NCBI GenBank assembly: GCA_963556695.1
Contig: CAUWAG010000006.1
Location: forward strand, 620,001 to 684,000
Direction: 5' to 3'
Origin: Anthostomella pinea
Lineage: Eukaryota > Ascomycota > Sordariomycetes > Xylariales > Xylariaceae
DNA: 64,000 nucleotides
This document shows positions 37,435-47,159 of this stretch, one piece after another. Below the pieces are notes generated by a model. It saw only the letters and a program-made list of their open reading frames with translations. It was not told where the DNA came from and did not search any database. Position 1 is the first letter of the stretch, and every line of letters starts with the position of its first letter. The position numbers and the translations under genes are program-made.

Positions 37435-38569
37435 GATGGTGACTATGTTGTTTCTCGGTTGGGTATCGAACGAATGAGTATGAGGGAAGAAGGAAACTCA
37501 ACAGAAGAATGGAATAGCTGCGATGGAGATCAGAAGATCCCATGTATACATTCCCACCTTATGTAATTCTCGGTCATCATGATAAGTCCCCAGTCTTGCT
37601 TGACAGCATAAGGGTCCCCGGCAGTTGTTTGGGGCACGACGGGTCGTCCCATGTATGAGCCCGCCCCCTTACAGGCAGTGTGGGATGAAAATTGTTCCTC
37701 ATCATGGCAGGCTTCTGACACGACAGCTCCCGGGCAATTCCATCGAAGTTATCTAGCCTACCAGCTTTATATGTTTGAGATAAGGCACTCTGATCGAGAA
37801 GTTGAAAGCGGTTTGCTCCTTGATGTGTGTTCGGGAAGATGGTGGGGTAACTCCCCGGTAGGATAGAACGGTGATGAGGGTAACGCGGGGCAATGATGTG
37901 CCTTCTGGCAGGGGCCCAGAATACCATGTTACGATGACTAGTATTCTGGATGATCTGCTTGCTGTCTAGAAGGATGGGAGCTTGTCCCATCCGAAAGGTC
38001 TCTTTAGTCTAGATACAGTGCAAACGGTACCTTGTCCCTTAGGCAACAATCCGGCCCAACCGACAAGACACCTGACAGCTGGAATCAGCTGGATCCACAA
38101 TGAGGGCACAAAGAGCTGATATCTTTAGCTGCATATAGCGGCTTGGTTCATGGGATACCAAGATGTTAGATACTAGCACGGATGATGTCCCGTGTGACGG
38201 TGTGCAGCTGTATCCACCTGGCTGGATGCTGAGTCATCAGGTCACGTGTAGATTAGATAAGAAGACCGGGACCATATCTGCTGCAGCCTTGGCTGTACGC
38301 ACACCTGTTCCTTTTCTCCCACCTTGTTATTTTCGTAATCAACATCCGTGTATTCAACACAAGACGATGCTTGTAGATGCCTTGTAGATGAAGTAGTAGA
38401 TGAAGTAGTAGGTAGACGGCACCAACATGTTACATCATAGTTATGGCGGGGTTTATGCCCATTTGGAAGACGCTGTCTCTTAAGTAGGATATCATGGTTG
38501 AAATGCTTAAAGTGCCCTTGAAGCGGACTACCTTATTATAAGTTAGCTAGGTAACAAAGTGTGTAAAGA
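37435..38569. other. Intergenic stretch upstream of the dioxygenase gene
   Basis: No supported gene. The first few hundred bases should contain the dioxygenase promoter. A short direct repeat 'agatgaagtagta' (twice, about 38394-38413) is visible. Composition shifts to strongly AT-rich after about 38570. Confidence 0.45.
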
Positions 38570-38589
38570 CGTAATCGGCAACTTTTATA

Positions 38590-38609
38590 CCCCCCCCCCC
38601 CCCCCCCCC
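38590..38609 (+). repeat. Poly-C homopolymer run of 20 bases
   Basis: An uninterrupted run of 20 C on the plus strand at the left edge of the AT-rich block. The exact length in the genome may differ, since such runs are prone to slippage and sequencing error. Confidence 0.9.
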
Positions 38610-39190
38610 TTATAAAAAAATAAAGGTTATAACTTGTTATATATGTACAACTTTTTAACGCTTAATCGAAAAAATAAGGTACAAAGTTTTTTTTATATCT
38701 AAAGCTTAAAAAACTTTATGCCCTTTTATAAATCATATACCTTTTTTAAAAGGTTATAACGATTTAATTTTTCGATAAAAATAATATAGTTTTAACTTTT
38801 TTTTATCTTTCGATCATTATAACGCCTATTTTTATAATTAACCTTAACGTAAGATTAATCACCATAATCTACAAGCTTTATAACTATCAAAATACGCTTC
38901 AAAAGCCTGCTACAGTGTTATATAATGTTTTGGGGCATGGTTGATGTCATGTACAGCCAGATCTGTGGCATATAAAGGCCACCGTTCATTTTTTGTTACT
39001 TTCTTTCGTCTTCTTTAATAGCCACTCCTTTCTCATAACACATATAATTGAGCGATCAGTTCAGACACACATTGTATTATCTTTATGTGACACACCCTTC
39101 AAATTCACTGCGTGGCTTTGCCAATGGCTCTCCCTCTTTCTTCTTATATCCATTATACAAGCAGCCCCATTGTGCGTGTTGTTGCTGTTC

Positions 39191-39405
39191 TTGTCACGGC
39201 GAGCGTACTGAGGAGCTGGGACATGGCCGGCAGCAAGCAGCTATTACTCTATTGACGAGAATATCAAGACTAGAGAGGAAAGGAAGAGAGAGAGAGAGAT
39301 AGGTACAGTGGGAGGTTGCCCCTTTAAGGGGATCCTCTGGTCAGATCCTTCCCCTATTAGGAAGTATCCGCTTGTCATGTGGGAAGGTCTGTGCAGGCCG
39401 TCACA
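39191..39405. mobile_element. Probable solo LTR of a second family (215 bp)
   Basis: The segment starts TGTCACGGC and ends GCCGTCACA, so it has the TG...CA termini of an LTR and near-perfect short terminal inverted repeats (8 of 9). The flanks are GTTCT (39186-39190) and GTCCT (39406-39410), a 5-bp target duplication with one mismatch. It contains an (AG)n microsatellite at about 39284-39299 and a 'ggtcagatccttc' stretch also found in the 255-bp LTRs nearby. Read on the minus strand its first bases (TGTGACGGCCTG) match the start of those LTRs. Either orientation is possible. Confidence 0.6.
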
Positions 39406-39592
39406 GTCCTTGACTCAATAATGAAAACATAGCTAACACGTCATTATAATATAAAAATAGCGTAACGACAACAATAACGTTTAATCAAACGTAACGATAA
39501 CGATAATTATAACATTTAATTAATTAAAAGTTATTGCGTTTAATCAAGCTTTGTTATTATTATCATCGTCATATTTAATAAAACATTGTTAT

Positions 39593-39847
39593 TGTGACGG
39601 TCTGACCTCCTGGAAGTCTGTCAACCCATCAGGGTGGCCTGTGCGCAGCATCACATGACCTGGCGTACAAGACGTGTGGCCACAACTGTACTAGGCTAGG
39701 TAATAGTGGGGCGGATGGAAGGATCATTAATCCCACCAGAATTGGCTGGCGGGTCAGATCCTTCTTTCCCTCCCCACCAAGAGATTCTTACACGTAGGTA
39801 GTGCAATCAGGACTTTTATGTCCTCATCCTATTTACGCTTTGTAACA
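39593..39847 (+). mobile_element. Solo LTR, 255 bp, copy 1
   Basis: It starts TGTGACGGTC and ends TTTGTAACA, giving TG...CA termini. It is flanked on both sides by the 5-bp duplication GTTAT (39588-39592 and 39848-39852). It has the same length as the copy at 40376-40630 and differs from it at about six positions by eye, three of them in the last ten bases. No internal retroelement coding sequence adjoins it, so it is a solo LTR left by recombination or a non-autonomous element. Confidence 0.88.
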
Positions 39848-40375
39848 GTTATTATAACGTTATTACAACTTGATAAAACCGTTAAAACGATAAAAGTAAC
39901 GATAATTATAACTTAATAAATCTTTTAAAACGATAAAAATCATAAGTATATTAAGTTAAACGTAATATTTTTATATTATTATAAGTTATTATCAGATTTC
40001 AAAGGGTTGACAAGCCTGTGGTTTTGAGCGGTAGCTGCAATTGTTGTTATCATTTCTCAGCTATCCCAATTGGGTGGTATCTACACCTATTTGTACAGCT
40101 CCAGAAATGCCGGAGACGATCCTCCGGCCCACCTTTTCCCGAGTCAACGTACGATTCAGGGTGCTAGTCATGGCAGCCTCCTTGACTAGCCACCTGACTA
40201 GCCAGCACTCCACATGGCATACAACCCTGAAGATCCCTTCAATCTGACACTTATTAAAAAATATACTCGCGCCTTATAAAATCTAATATATAAAGTATAT
40301 CACTTTATAACAATTATAACCCTGGTTTTTTATATAAGGAGGGGTTTTATGAATTCCTGCCGATCACGCCTTAAA

Positions 40376-40630
40376 TGTGACGGTCTGACCTTCTGGAAGT
40401 CTGTCAACCCATCAGGGTGGCCTGTGCGCAGCATCACATGACCTGGCGCACAAGACGTGTGGCCACAACTGTACTAGGCTAGGTAATAGTGGGGCGGATG
40501 GAAGGATCATTAATCCCACCAGAATGGGCTGGCGGGTCAGATCCTTCTTTCCCTCCCCACCAAGAGATTCTTACACGTAGGTAGTGCAATCAGGACTTTT
40601 ATGTCCTCATCCTATTTACGCGTCGTGACA
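40376..40630 (+). mobile_element. Solo LTR, 255 bp, copy 2
   Basis: It starts TGTGACGGTC and ends CGTCGTGACA. It is flanked by TTAAA on both sides (40371-40375 and 40631-40635), a target duplication different from that of copy 1. The two copies therefore arose by separate insertions rather than being the two ends of one short element. Orientation is the same as copy 1. Confidence 0.9.
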
Positions 40631-40979
40631 TTAAATGCCACACCTAGAATGTCTTATGGTAATAGGTGCCCACACAACTGTCCACGTTACTTGCTCGACC
40701 GTGGTATATAATAAAAACTTACTAAATAACGAAAAGTACCGACATCAATCACAACACTACCTATAACGTCACGATAGCAAGACGACTTGCAACACTCCTC
40801 ATAGCAACACCCGCACCACCACACCCAACACCACCAGTAAAATGAAGACTCATCTGTCCGTGTTACATGAAGTCAAATCTTATGGGCATAGTCAGCTAGT
40901 CTCCGCGGGAGAGGATGTTGTCCCATATGCGTTGTCTATCGCATGATGCTTTTCAAGCAGCCTTACATAACACCACCTC

Positions 40980-42465
40980 TCATAGGCATGTTTTATCACG
41001 CAAACAGTTTCCGAGGTTGCGCTCAGCGTTCGTACCGGCACTATCGTAATGCTGCATCCAGTAGCTAGATGCCACATCATGCACCTGAGGCATTGTGGGG
41101 AAGCATCCTCGCGCATGGAGTTCGAGCCTCTTGCGGTCCCAAAATATGAATGCCCACGGCATCATACAGTTATCGCAGGCGAAGAAGCCACCCAATTGCT
41201 CCTCGACGAATGGTGGGACCGGGCCTAACTTAATCTGACAGAGCATGCGATACCAGGCATCCTGTGGTCCCGAGTCGTTGCTGGTGAACTTGGCTAGGAT
41301 GGGTGTAACATCCATACTGTACAGTTCGTTACACCCGTCGCTTCTCGTTAGCCAAAGCGTGTCATTGATAGCGCGCCATGCTCTGTCCCGGCAATTGTTA
41401 GTCCGTCGCTTCCAATTCGAGATCTCGTGACGTGCGGCATCAACGGCGCCCTGCAGCTCCAGGCTATGGAGTTTGGCGAGTCCTTTGTTAATGCTGAACT
41501 TCTCCAAGTCGGAAATCCTAACCCTCGCATATGTCTGAAGGTGGTCGACAGGCTGGATTGCAACGGTGTAAAATACTATGGGTAAGTTAGCGAACAGACA
41601 CAGCCATGTGCCCATCAAACTACAGTAACATCACTCACCATCCCGTAAGTAAAAGCCCCAGAAGGTGCTGCACACAGCGAACTTGCTGATTCTCCCATGG
41701 CGCAAACTTCAACCAGAAACGGGACCAGGTGGTTCCGACCGTCGAGCTGCTAAAAGGGAACAAGATGCCAGCAAGCTCAAATATGTATAAGGCCTTTGAG
41801 AAGCGTTGTATCTCCGTTTCCGAAGCAGCGGCGCCATCCTTTGGCGGCCGAGACCGTGCGAATCTTCTCATGGGCGTAGAACCAGTGGGAATTGCCCTGT
41901 GGGCCAGAACGGATGCGTAGTGTTGGATGCTCAGGTGGAACGTTCATGAGATGGCGTGCTGTATTCAGACCGGGCACAACGCAGGCCTCCATCGACTTTA
42001 CCTCGCAACCCAGGTACCGATCCAGAAAATCCATGATAGCTGCTTCAAACTCGGGACTCGGGCCTTGTGATACACTTCGGTGGTCCTTGGGGTATTTCCA
42101 GCTGGCACTCATTGCGTGGGCTCGTGCGATGGCTAGGTGCAGCAGTTCTTCGCCAATCGGCGAGAGCACCATTCAAGTAGCGACGCACACTTCGTGATGG
42201 GCCACGAAGGTGCCGAAAGTAGGACCCGTCAACGCAAGAGCGATCACTGTTTCCACATTCGACATGTTGTCCCAGAATTCGAAGCTTGAGCTCGTTGGGA
42301 AGGCGCTCGAGGGCACTCTGGCGGTCGAAAGTCGCTCTGTAGGTACCCCATATTAGCAGGTGCTCCGGTCAAGTCGGCCGAAAGCAACGAAAAAGGCAAT
42401 GTGAAAAGGACGTACCTGGAGGTAGCAGCCTCAAGGGCGCGTACAGCGACTGCGGTGAAGGGCAT
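40980..42465 (-). pseudogene. F-box-family fungal protein, heavily frame-broken
   Basis: Exon 1 begins at the ATG at 42465 (MPFTAVAVRALEAATS). After an intron starting GTACGTCC it reads ALERLPNELKLRI, an F-box start. The continuation WDNMSNVETVIALALTGPTF lies in another frame (shift near 42273) and contains an in-frame TGA at 42173-42175 before MVLSPIGEELLHLAIARAHA. A second shift near 41830 leads to SETEIQRFSKALYIFELAG and KFAPWENQQVRCVQHLLG, a motif typical of this fungal family. A third shift near 41665 and a GTGAGT...CATAG intron lead to VFYTVAIQPVDHL ... PWAFIFWDRKRLELHARGCF, ending at 40980. At least three frameshifts and one stop make it a clear pseudogene. Intact relatives are likely SCF adaptors, by inference. 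Confidence 0.8.
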
Positions 42466-43068
42466 TGTCGCTATTGTTCTTGGGTTTCAGAAGACCTGGG
42501 TGGAGATGGAGGAAACCGAAGTAATAAGAGACTAGAAGATCGTGTTGCTTTCCAGTCAGAAGAAGGTGCTGTTGTCTGATCAGGGACAGTGTTGTCGTCC
42601 GGCGAGGGGATGGCGCCCCTGTCCGACGGCCTGAAGATGGTGAGGTCTTCAGGTTTGGTAACGTGGCGGGACAGAAGACAGCAAAAAGTGTTGCGTGACT
42701 CAAAAGAGGGAAGCAGACGTCGGTGTGACGCAAGAAAGGATAGAAGATCAAACGTGACGCAGGAAGGGGCGAGAAGGTAAGTACCTAACGTACCTACTGG
42801 CGTGAAGGCGCGAGCCTCAAGGTGAAAAGTGGAGAGAAGCCAACGAGTCCTCGAGAACCCAGGGGATGAAAAGACGGAAGCGATGGATTGAAGACTACAA
42901 TTCGGCCATATGAAGTGACATACTCTAATGTTAGTGGCAGTGAGCCGTTCTGAAGTGGGATGAGACAAGAAAGTCAAGCACATGTGTGGATCGCTGAGAG
43001 GAGGAAGGCCGATAGCAGAGGTCTGACTTAGCCAAGGGGCAGTAGATCAAACGTTGGTACCGACGAAT
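42466..43068. other. Intergenic stretch between two minus-strand pseudogenes
   Basis: About 600 bp with no supported coding sequence. The minus-strand frames at 42431-42983 are open but low in domain information and read like 5' leader sequence of the F-box-family pseudogene. Confidence 0.4.
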
Positions 43069-44100
43069 CTATTCAAGCGGCTCTTCCAGGAACTGATATA
43101 TGCGTTCCTCACAGTCCAGTACGTCCTCCTTCCGGTATTCCTTGTTGCTCTACATACTGCGTAAACCCATGAATCGCCTCGGAATATTCCCGTATATCCA
43201 CAGCCACACCCCCGTCTCGCAGTTTATCCGCAAACTCGCGGGCCTCAATCTTCGAGCAGTCTTTTTCAGTTAACAAGAATGACGTGTGAGGAATGTTCTT
43301 GTGAATGACCTCCAATAGGCTCAACTCTATTTGGTCGCGATACACGTATGGACGTAGACATGATCCTTCCATCCACTCCGCCATCCACGCAGGCAGCCCT
43401 TCTCCTTGGCCGCCGCATCAGCTCTCGCGAATCTCTCCTGGTACAACTCGTGGCATGCTGTACTGGGATAAAGCAGTATATGGCCCACGTGCCGGAACTC
43501 AGGTCCCAGCTGTTGCCGGAAGGTTGCACAGGGCCCTGAATCGAGGGCTATCAAGAAAGACAGAGAGATTGCCAACATGAAGTTCCCGCCGGCAGACTTG
43601 GCCACAGTCGCAATGCGAAATGAGTCCCTCTCGGCGCCTAGAGCTTCGCGAGCAGAGGGCGACAGAATCCACTTCGACACTTCGAACCCTTGGAGTAGAG
43701 CATGTGGGAATAGGTATCGAGGTCATTTGGCGCAGTCAAGCGGAATGACTACTGCCCCAAGCTGGCACACTGCTTAGCAAGACATTTGGATCACCAGGGG
43801 CAGGTACTTACGCTGTCTGCTAGCAGGCGAAATAGGCGCTCGTCGTCATTTGGCTATCCAAGCACGAAGCCTTACCCTCGAAGACGACGGTGCATGGTCG
43901 CCGCCCTTCCGTTAACTTCGGGTCTGCCGATAGGCACAAAGCAACCCTGACATTCCCATCCCCCAGACGCGGCGTACCAACTCGGAAGGCCTTGTCGAAG
44001 AACTTTCCATCGTCGGACAAGGATGCCACCAGCTTTCGAAGAACCCACGATGCCGAACGTAGACAGAAGCGTGATGGTATCGAGTGACTTATGACGCGCC
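43069..44100 (-). pseudogene. Alpha/beta-hydrolase fold-3 (HSL/arylacetamidase-like) esterase, decayed
   Basis: Family sequence can be followed through several lesions. DDGKFFDKAFRVGTPRLGDG and TVVFEG (near 43880) precede a frameshift, then GFVLG, an in-frame TAG at 43854-43856 and PNDDERLFRLLADS. An intron (43811-43762, GTAAGT...GCCAG) follows, then LGAVVIPLD and an in-frame TGA at 43723-43725. Next come LFPHALLQGFEVSKWILSPS, the nucleophile region AKSAGGNF (HSL-type GxSxGG, first Gly changed) and HILLYPSTACHELY. A frameshift near 43395 leads to LPAWMAEWMEGS ... TSFLLTEKDCSKIEAREFAD and the catalytic-His region EAIHGFTQYV. Another frameshift near 43120 leads to the final LDCEERIYQFLEEPLE, stop at 43069-43071. 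The 5' end and start codon could not be fixed. Intact relatives hydrolyse esters; this copy is unlikely to work. Confidence 0.8.
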
Positions 44101-44736
44101 CTGAACCACTAAGGGCCGCGAAAGATAGTTCTGATCTATGCTACTGGTATGCGCAGACAATGCACTGGTCTGCACGATTGCTGGCTTCTGGATGATTCTG
44201 TGAGAGCATATTTTCATGGACGATACGAAGACTGTACATTGATCGAAATGGAGCAAGGTATCATCCACCTTTCGTGAAATAGAACGCGGCGTCCTCGCTC
44301 CGTGTCGCCAATGGCCTGGCCACTCAAGGCTCGCGGCCTCCGAGACGGTATGAGCGAGTGGTACACACCACCAACGAGGAACAAACGCTGCGAAACTGCG
44401 AGCAATTAAGGCGTAAGAGGCGCTTCACCAGGGATGTATTCATTTTAAAAGAGGGGGGGAGGGGGAGCTGAGCGATCTGAAACTAGTGTGCACGCATAGA
44501 GCAGCTGCGTCGGAGGATTCTCTCTCGATCCTCCGACCGTCTTCATTGATACCGAAGCATCGGCTTTCGCCATCGCCGTCGCCGCGTCTTGACGATTGAC
44601 AGGCGAATATAAAGGTTGGAAGCCATCCGTGACTTTCCCTATCTACCTACGATCGTATCGTCGTCCAGTCAGCTAGTTACCTTCTCACACACCCACGCTT
44701 CCAATTTCAAACCCTCTCCCAATCACCTCGCGAATC
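44101..44736. other. Intergenic region upstream of the small secreted gene at 44737
   Basis: No coding sequence is supported. It contains a purine-rich 'gaggggggagggggagctgag' tract at about 44450-44470 and a C/T-rich leader just before the start codon (44640-44725), typical of fungal core promoters. Confidence 0.5.
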
Positions 44737-45214
44737 ATGATGTCTTTCAAGTTCATCTTCGTCCTCGCCTTCGCCGCCGTCTTCACGATGAGCATCACTG
44801 TGCAGGCATACAACTGTTACCCCGGCGTCCCGGGCAAGTGCTGCACGGGCACTGGAAGCGGCGAGTACAACGAGTGGAGCTACGACCAATGTATGTGACG
44901 ACCTCCCTCACCTTCAGCCACGATCATTACTCCCATCCCATTCGATTCCGTTCCCCTCCACCCCAAGCTGGCAGCCGTCGCTGACCACACGAGAAACAGG
45001 CATAGCAGCAGACGGCGGACTCGCCAACAGCCCGTACACCTGGTCCTGCGACGCCTACCCGGACAGAGCAGAGAAGTGCTGTACGAATGTTGTCAACGTA
45101 AGAAACACTGGGAGAGCGGACGTGGTGCCGGTTGTTATGTTACTGAATACCTGCTGACTTCATGTTTCTTCTCAGACCGACAAGCTCGGCTGCACCGGCC
45201 CGCTTGTGCTGTAG
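44737..45214 (+). CDS. Small secreted protein with hydrophobin-like eight-cysteine spacing
   Basis: Exons are 44737-44890, 45000-45097 and 45176-45214, giving 96 residues. Introns are GTATGT...AACAG and GTAAGA...CTCAG. The signal peptide MMSFKFIFVLAFAAVFTMSI ends near TVQA. The mature part has eight cysteines in the order C-x7-CC-x15-C-x15-C-x9-CC-x10-C (YNCYPGVPGKCC ... SYDQC ... TWSC ... AEKCC ... LGC). This matches the general hydrophobin consensus of two CC doublets and is close to class II in the second half (CCTNVVNTDKLGC). The inter-cysteine loops are hydrophilic and rich in Gly, Asp and Tyr rather than hydrophobic, so surface activity is uncertain. The fourth cysteine codon is split by intron 1. 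Role is inference: a cell-wall or secreted structural protein, or an effector. Confidence 0.82.
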
Positions 45215-45839
45215 GTAGAGCCGTTGAGGCAGGGAATACACAAGGTTTCAGTCCACTGGTTGGGAGAAACCAGCATGCCGCCTTGGGACGCAGTGCAGCC
45301 ACCGCGTGTGCTGGTGCATCGGGAAGGACACAGCTTGTTGGTCGAGGGCGTCCAAGTACTTGACGTCGTCGAGCGAGCCTGACTCCAGTATCTGAGAGGC
45401 CTGCAGGGCGGAGTTTCGGGGTGTTGTCGATATGCACCATTTCGCTGTTTATATCACATACATATTGTCCGGTCTGGGGCCGTCTGTGGCTCAGAAGCCG
45501 TCTTCCAGCATCTTTTCCACTCACTGATTCTCACTCTTTGAATGGACAAGTGTAGTTTGAACATGTTTGACGTTTATGCCCAGAGATGGAAAGGTATCTA
45601 GAACATACATAGTACCTTGGGATTGGCATCTACATGAACCGGGTGGCAGCGCCAGATTTAATACAAATGAGACCTGCCTCAAGCTTGAGCTGCGCAACGA
45701 ATCTTTCTTGTCCTGCTTCATATCTTGGCTGAGCAATGCGCGATCTTCGCCCTGCCTGTGACTCTCTCCATCCGATATCCTGGACTCGGGAATGGGAGTG
45801 CCTATCATATAGCATACAGTGAAGCTCACCACTCAACCG
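45215..45839. other. Intergenic space between convergent small secreted genes
   Basis: About 600 bp of 3' flank of two converging genes. Short open frames only, and nothing supported as coding. Confidence 0.45.
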
Positions 45840-46220
45840 TCAGGCGCGTCCACCGCCTCGGAGGCACTCTATCAACCAGACTCGGACTCGGAACCGCGCT
45901 CCTTGGTCGAGCACCACCCCTTGTGGCAGATCTTGCACTAGACTTCGTATTCGACCCATCTGAATATATCCCACTTCAAGTGGGTTCCGGTTTTGTCTGC
46001 GCAATCGTCGTCTGTCGAAGCACCATTTCCATTCGCAGCCTTGGCCCGTTTTGACGCGGTCTTCGCGGTCTTGGCGCTTGAAGACGGTGCCTAGGTCGTA
46101 TTTCTCCGACAGGTCGTCCCGAGGTCGCAGGCTTTCGTCCGATGCGTCGTGGATCTGGGGCATGCCGCGGGCTGCGGTGGCTAGGGCGCTCAGAATGGTG
46201 ATGGTGGATGTTGCCCTCAT
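45840..46220 (-). CDS. Small secreted cysteine-rich protein, intron or frame uncertain (possibly broken)
   Basis: The ATG at 46220 starts MRATSTITILSALATAARGM, a good signal peptide. A Kex2-type KR follows in GTVFKRQD, then GCEWKWC. The open frame runs to 45840, but its last part is Arg-rich and unlike a secreted domain. A coherent Cys-rich ending, CKICHKGWCSTKERGSESES, lies in the +1 frame. Just before it that frame reads GNGASTDDDCADKTGTHLKW and then an in-frame TAG. Two explanations fit. One is a 37-nt intron (GTGGGA...GTCTAG) joining NPLE to CKICHKGW in the first frame, which is short for a fungal intron. The other is a frameshifted and stopped pseudogene. No family was recognised. Confidence 0.5.
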   Translation of the reverse strand: MRATSTITILSALATAARGMPQIHDASDESLRPRDDLSEKYDLGTVFKRQDREDRVKTGQGCEWKWCFDRRRLRRQNRNPLEVGYIQMGRIRSLVQDLPQGVVLDQGARFRVRVWLIECLRGGGRA

Positions 46221-47159
46221 TGCGAAGGTAGTCTGGCTTCATGCAACTGGGGCGATTACTGCACAGGCGAATGGCGGGAAGATAACACGTTTATGGTATG
46301 AAATGGGGTGGTGAGGTTGTTGTGCGGCAAGGACAGGTGTTTTACACGTCTTATATAGTCTAGCCCATACTCCAGACTAGGACGCTGAGCGTCTGAAAAT
46401 GATTATACTAGCCTTCAATCCTGGGCGCAATCCATGCCCGGTATGCCCGTCATTCTTCTACTTAGGCACGTTGACGCTGAGCGTCTTAGATTGATCATAT
46501 AGTCTCCAATCCTGGTGCGATCCATGCCGCAATGCCTGTCATTCGCGAAGGAAGTCAACTGATATGTACGGAGTTAGGTACGTATTTTCAAATGATCCTT
46601 CTCGCTACTCCCTGCCCTTATCGTTACTCCCTAGAGACATTTATACGTAGTAGTATGTGGAGTGTAGGAATGAGCACTAGTATCCAATCAAGTACCATCA
46701 AGCGATATACAATTCCACCTCGGTGGGTCAGGTCAATGAAGGGCTTCATAAGGTGCTGGATATTGCCGTGTAAATTGCTTGCCCTGTTTGTGACATGGGT
46801 GAAAGGTTTTGTGCCTTCCATACTTCGGAATCACCGCGAAATATCATCACCACGTCCACATGAGCTGCTAATTCAAGAAATTCATATCGTGTCTAGATTC
46901 GATAAGCTATATATGCTATTTGTAGCAGGGACCTTTCCTACCTACATGATGAACTCACCTATACCATTCATTGATAGGAGCAAGCGGCTGCCAAGTATTT
47001 GCGACAGGTTTCTCGGTTTGTAGGTCGCCAGCATGTGACATGCTTGGAAGAGGAGCAGCCCACTGGGGATGACGCTGGGCCGACACTACATCAGCCATCG
47101 GGCTGCCAAACGCCAGCATGTCGCCGACACCCGGCAACAGAGGCTTCATGGGCGCAGTC
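46221..47159. other. Intergenic region with a diverged tandem duplication
   Basis: This is the upstream region of the secreted gene at 46220. It contains the repeat described at 46381-46544. An open frame at 46532-47023 (+) is not supported: it overlaps the repeat and shows no domain. The rest holds nothing I can name. Confidence 0.45.
46381..46544. repeat. Diverged tandem duplication with a near-palindromic head (GACGCTGAGCGTC)
   Basis: Copy 1 is 46381-46455 and copy 2 is 46473-46544. Both start with GACGCTGAGCGTC, an inverted repeat of 6-bp arms around one base. They share the phrases 'caatcctgg', 'atccatgcc' and 'gtcattc' in the same order, with an estimated 75 % identity by eye. It lies about 160-320 bp upstream of the secreted-protein start on the minus strand. 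Confidence 0.7.

Larger units (their letters stand above)
38570..40375. other. AT-rich block with transposon scars and no genes
   Basis: From about 38570 the sequence becomes strongly AT-rich, with recurrent 'ttataac', 'aacgataa' and 'aaaaaata' words (38610-38935, 39415-39592, 39848-40000, 40255-40360). It is interrupted by GC-balanced insertions. The open frames at 38993-39302 are short and without domain features. Low GC with TpA enrichment fits old repeat-induced point mutation or an AT isochore. Which of the two cannot be decided by eye. Confidence 0.7.

Noticed and set aside
39593..40630. Interpreting the two 255-bp repeats as the two ends of one short LTR element
   Set aside because: The outer flanks do not match (GTTAT versus TTAAA), while each copy has its own perfect 5-bp duplication, so they are independent insertions.
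46532..47023. 163-residue frame upstream of the hypothetical gene
   Set aside because: It overlaps the end of the tandem duplication, shows no domain and has no typical start context.
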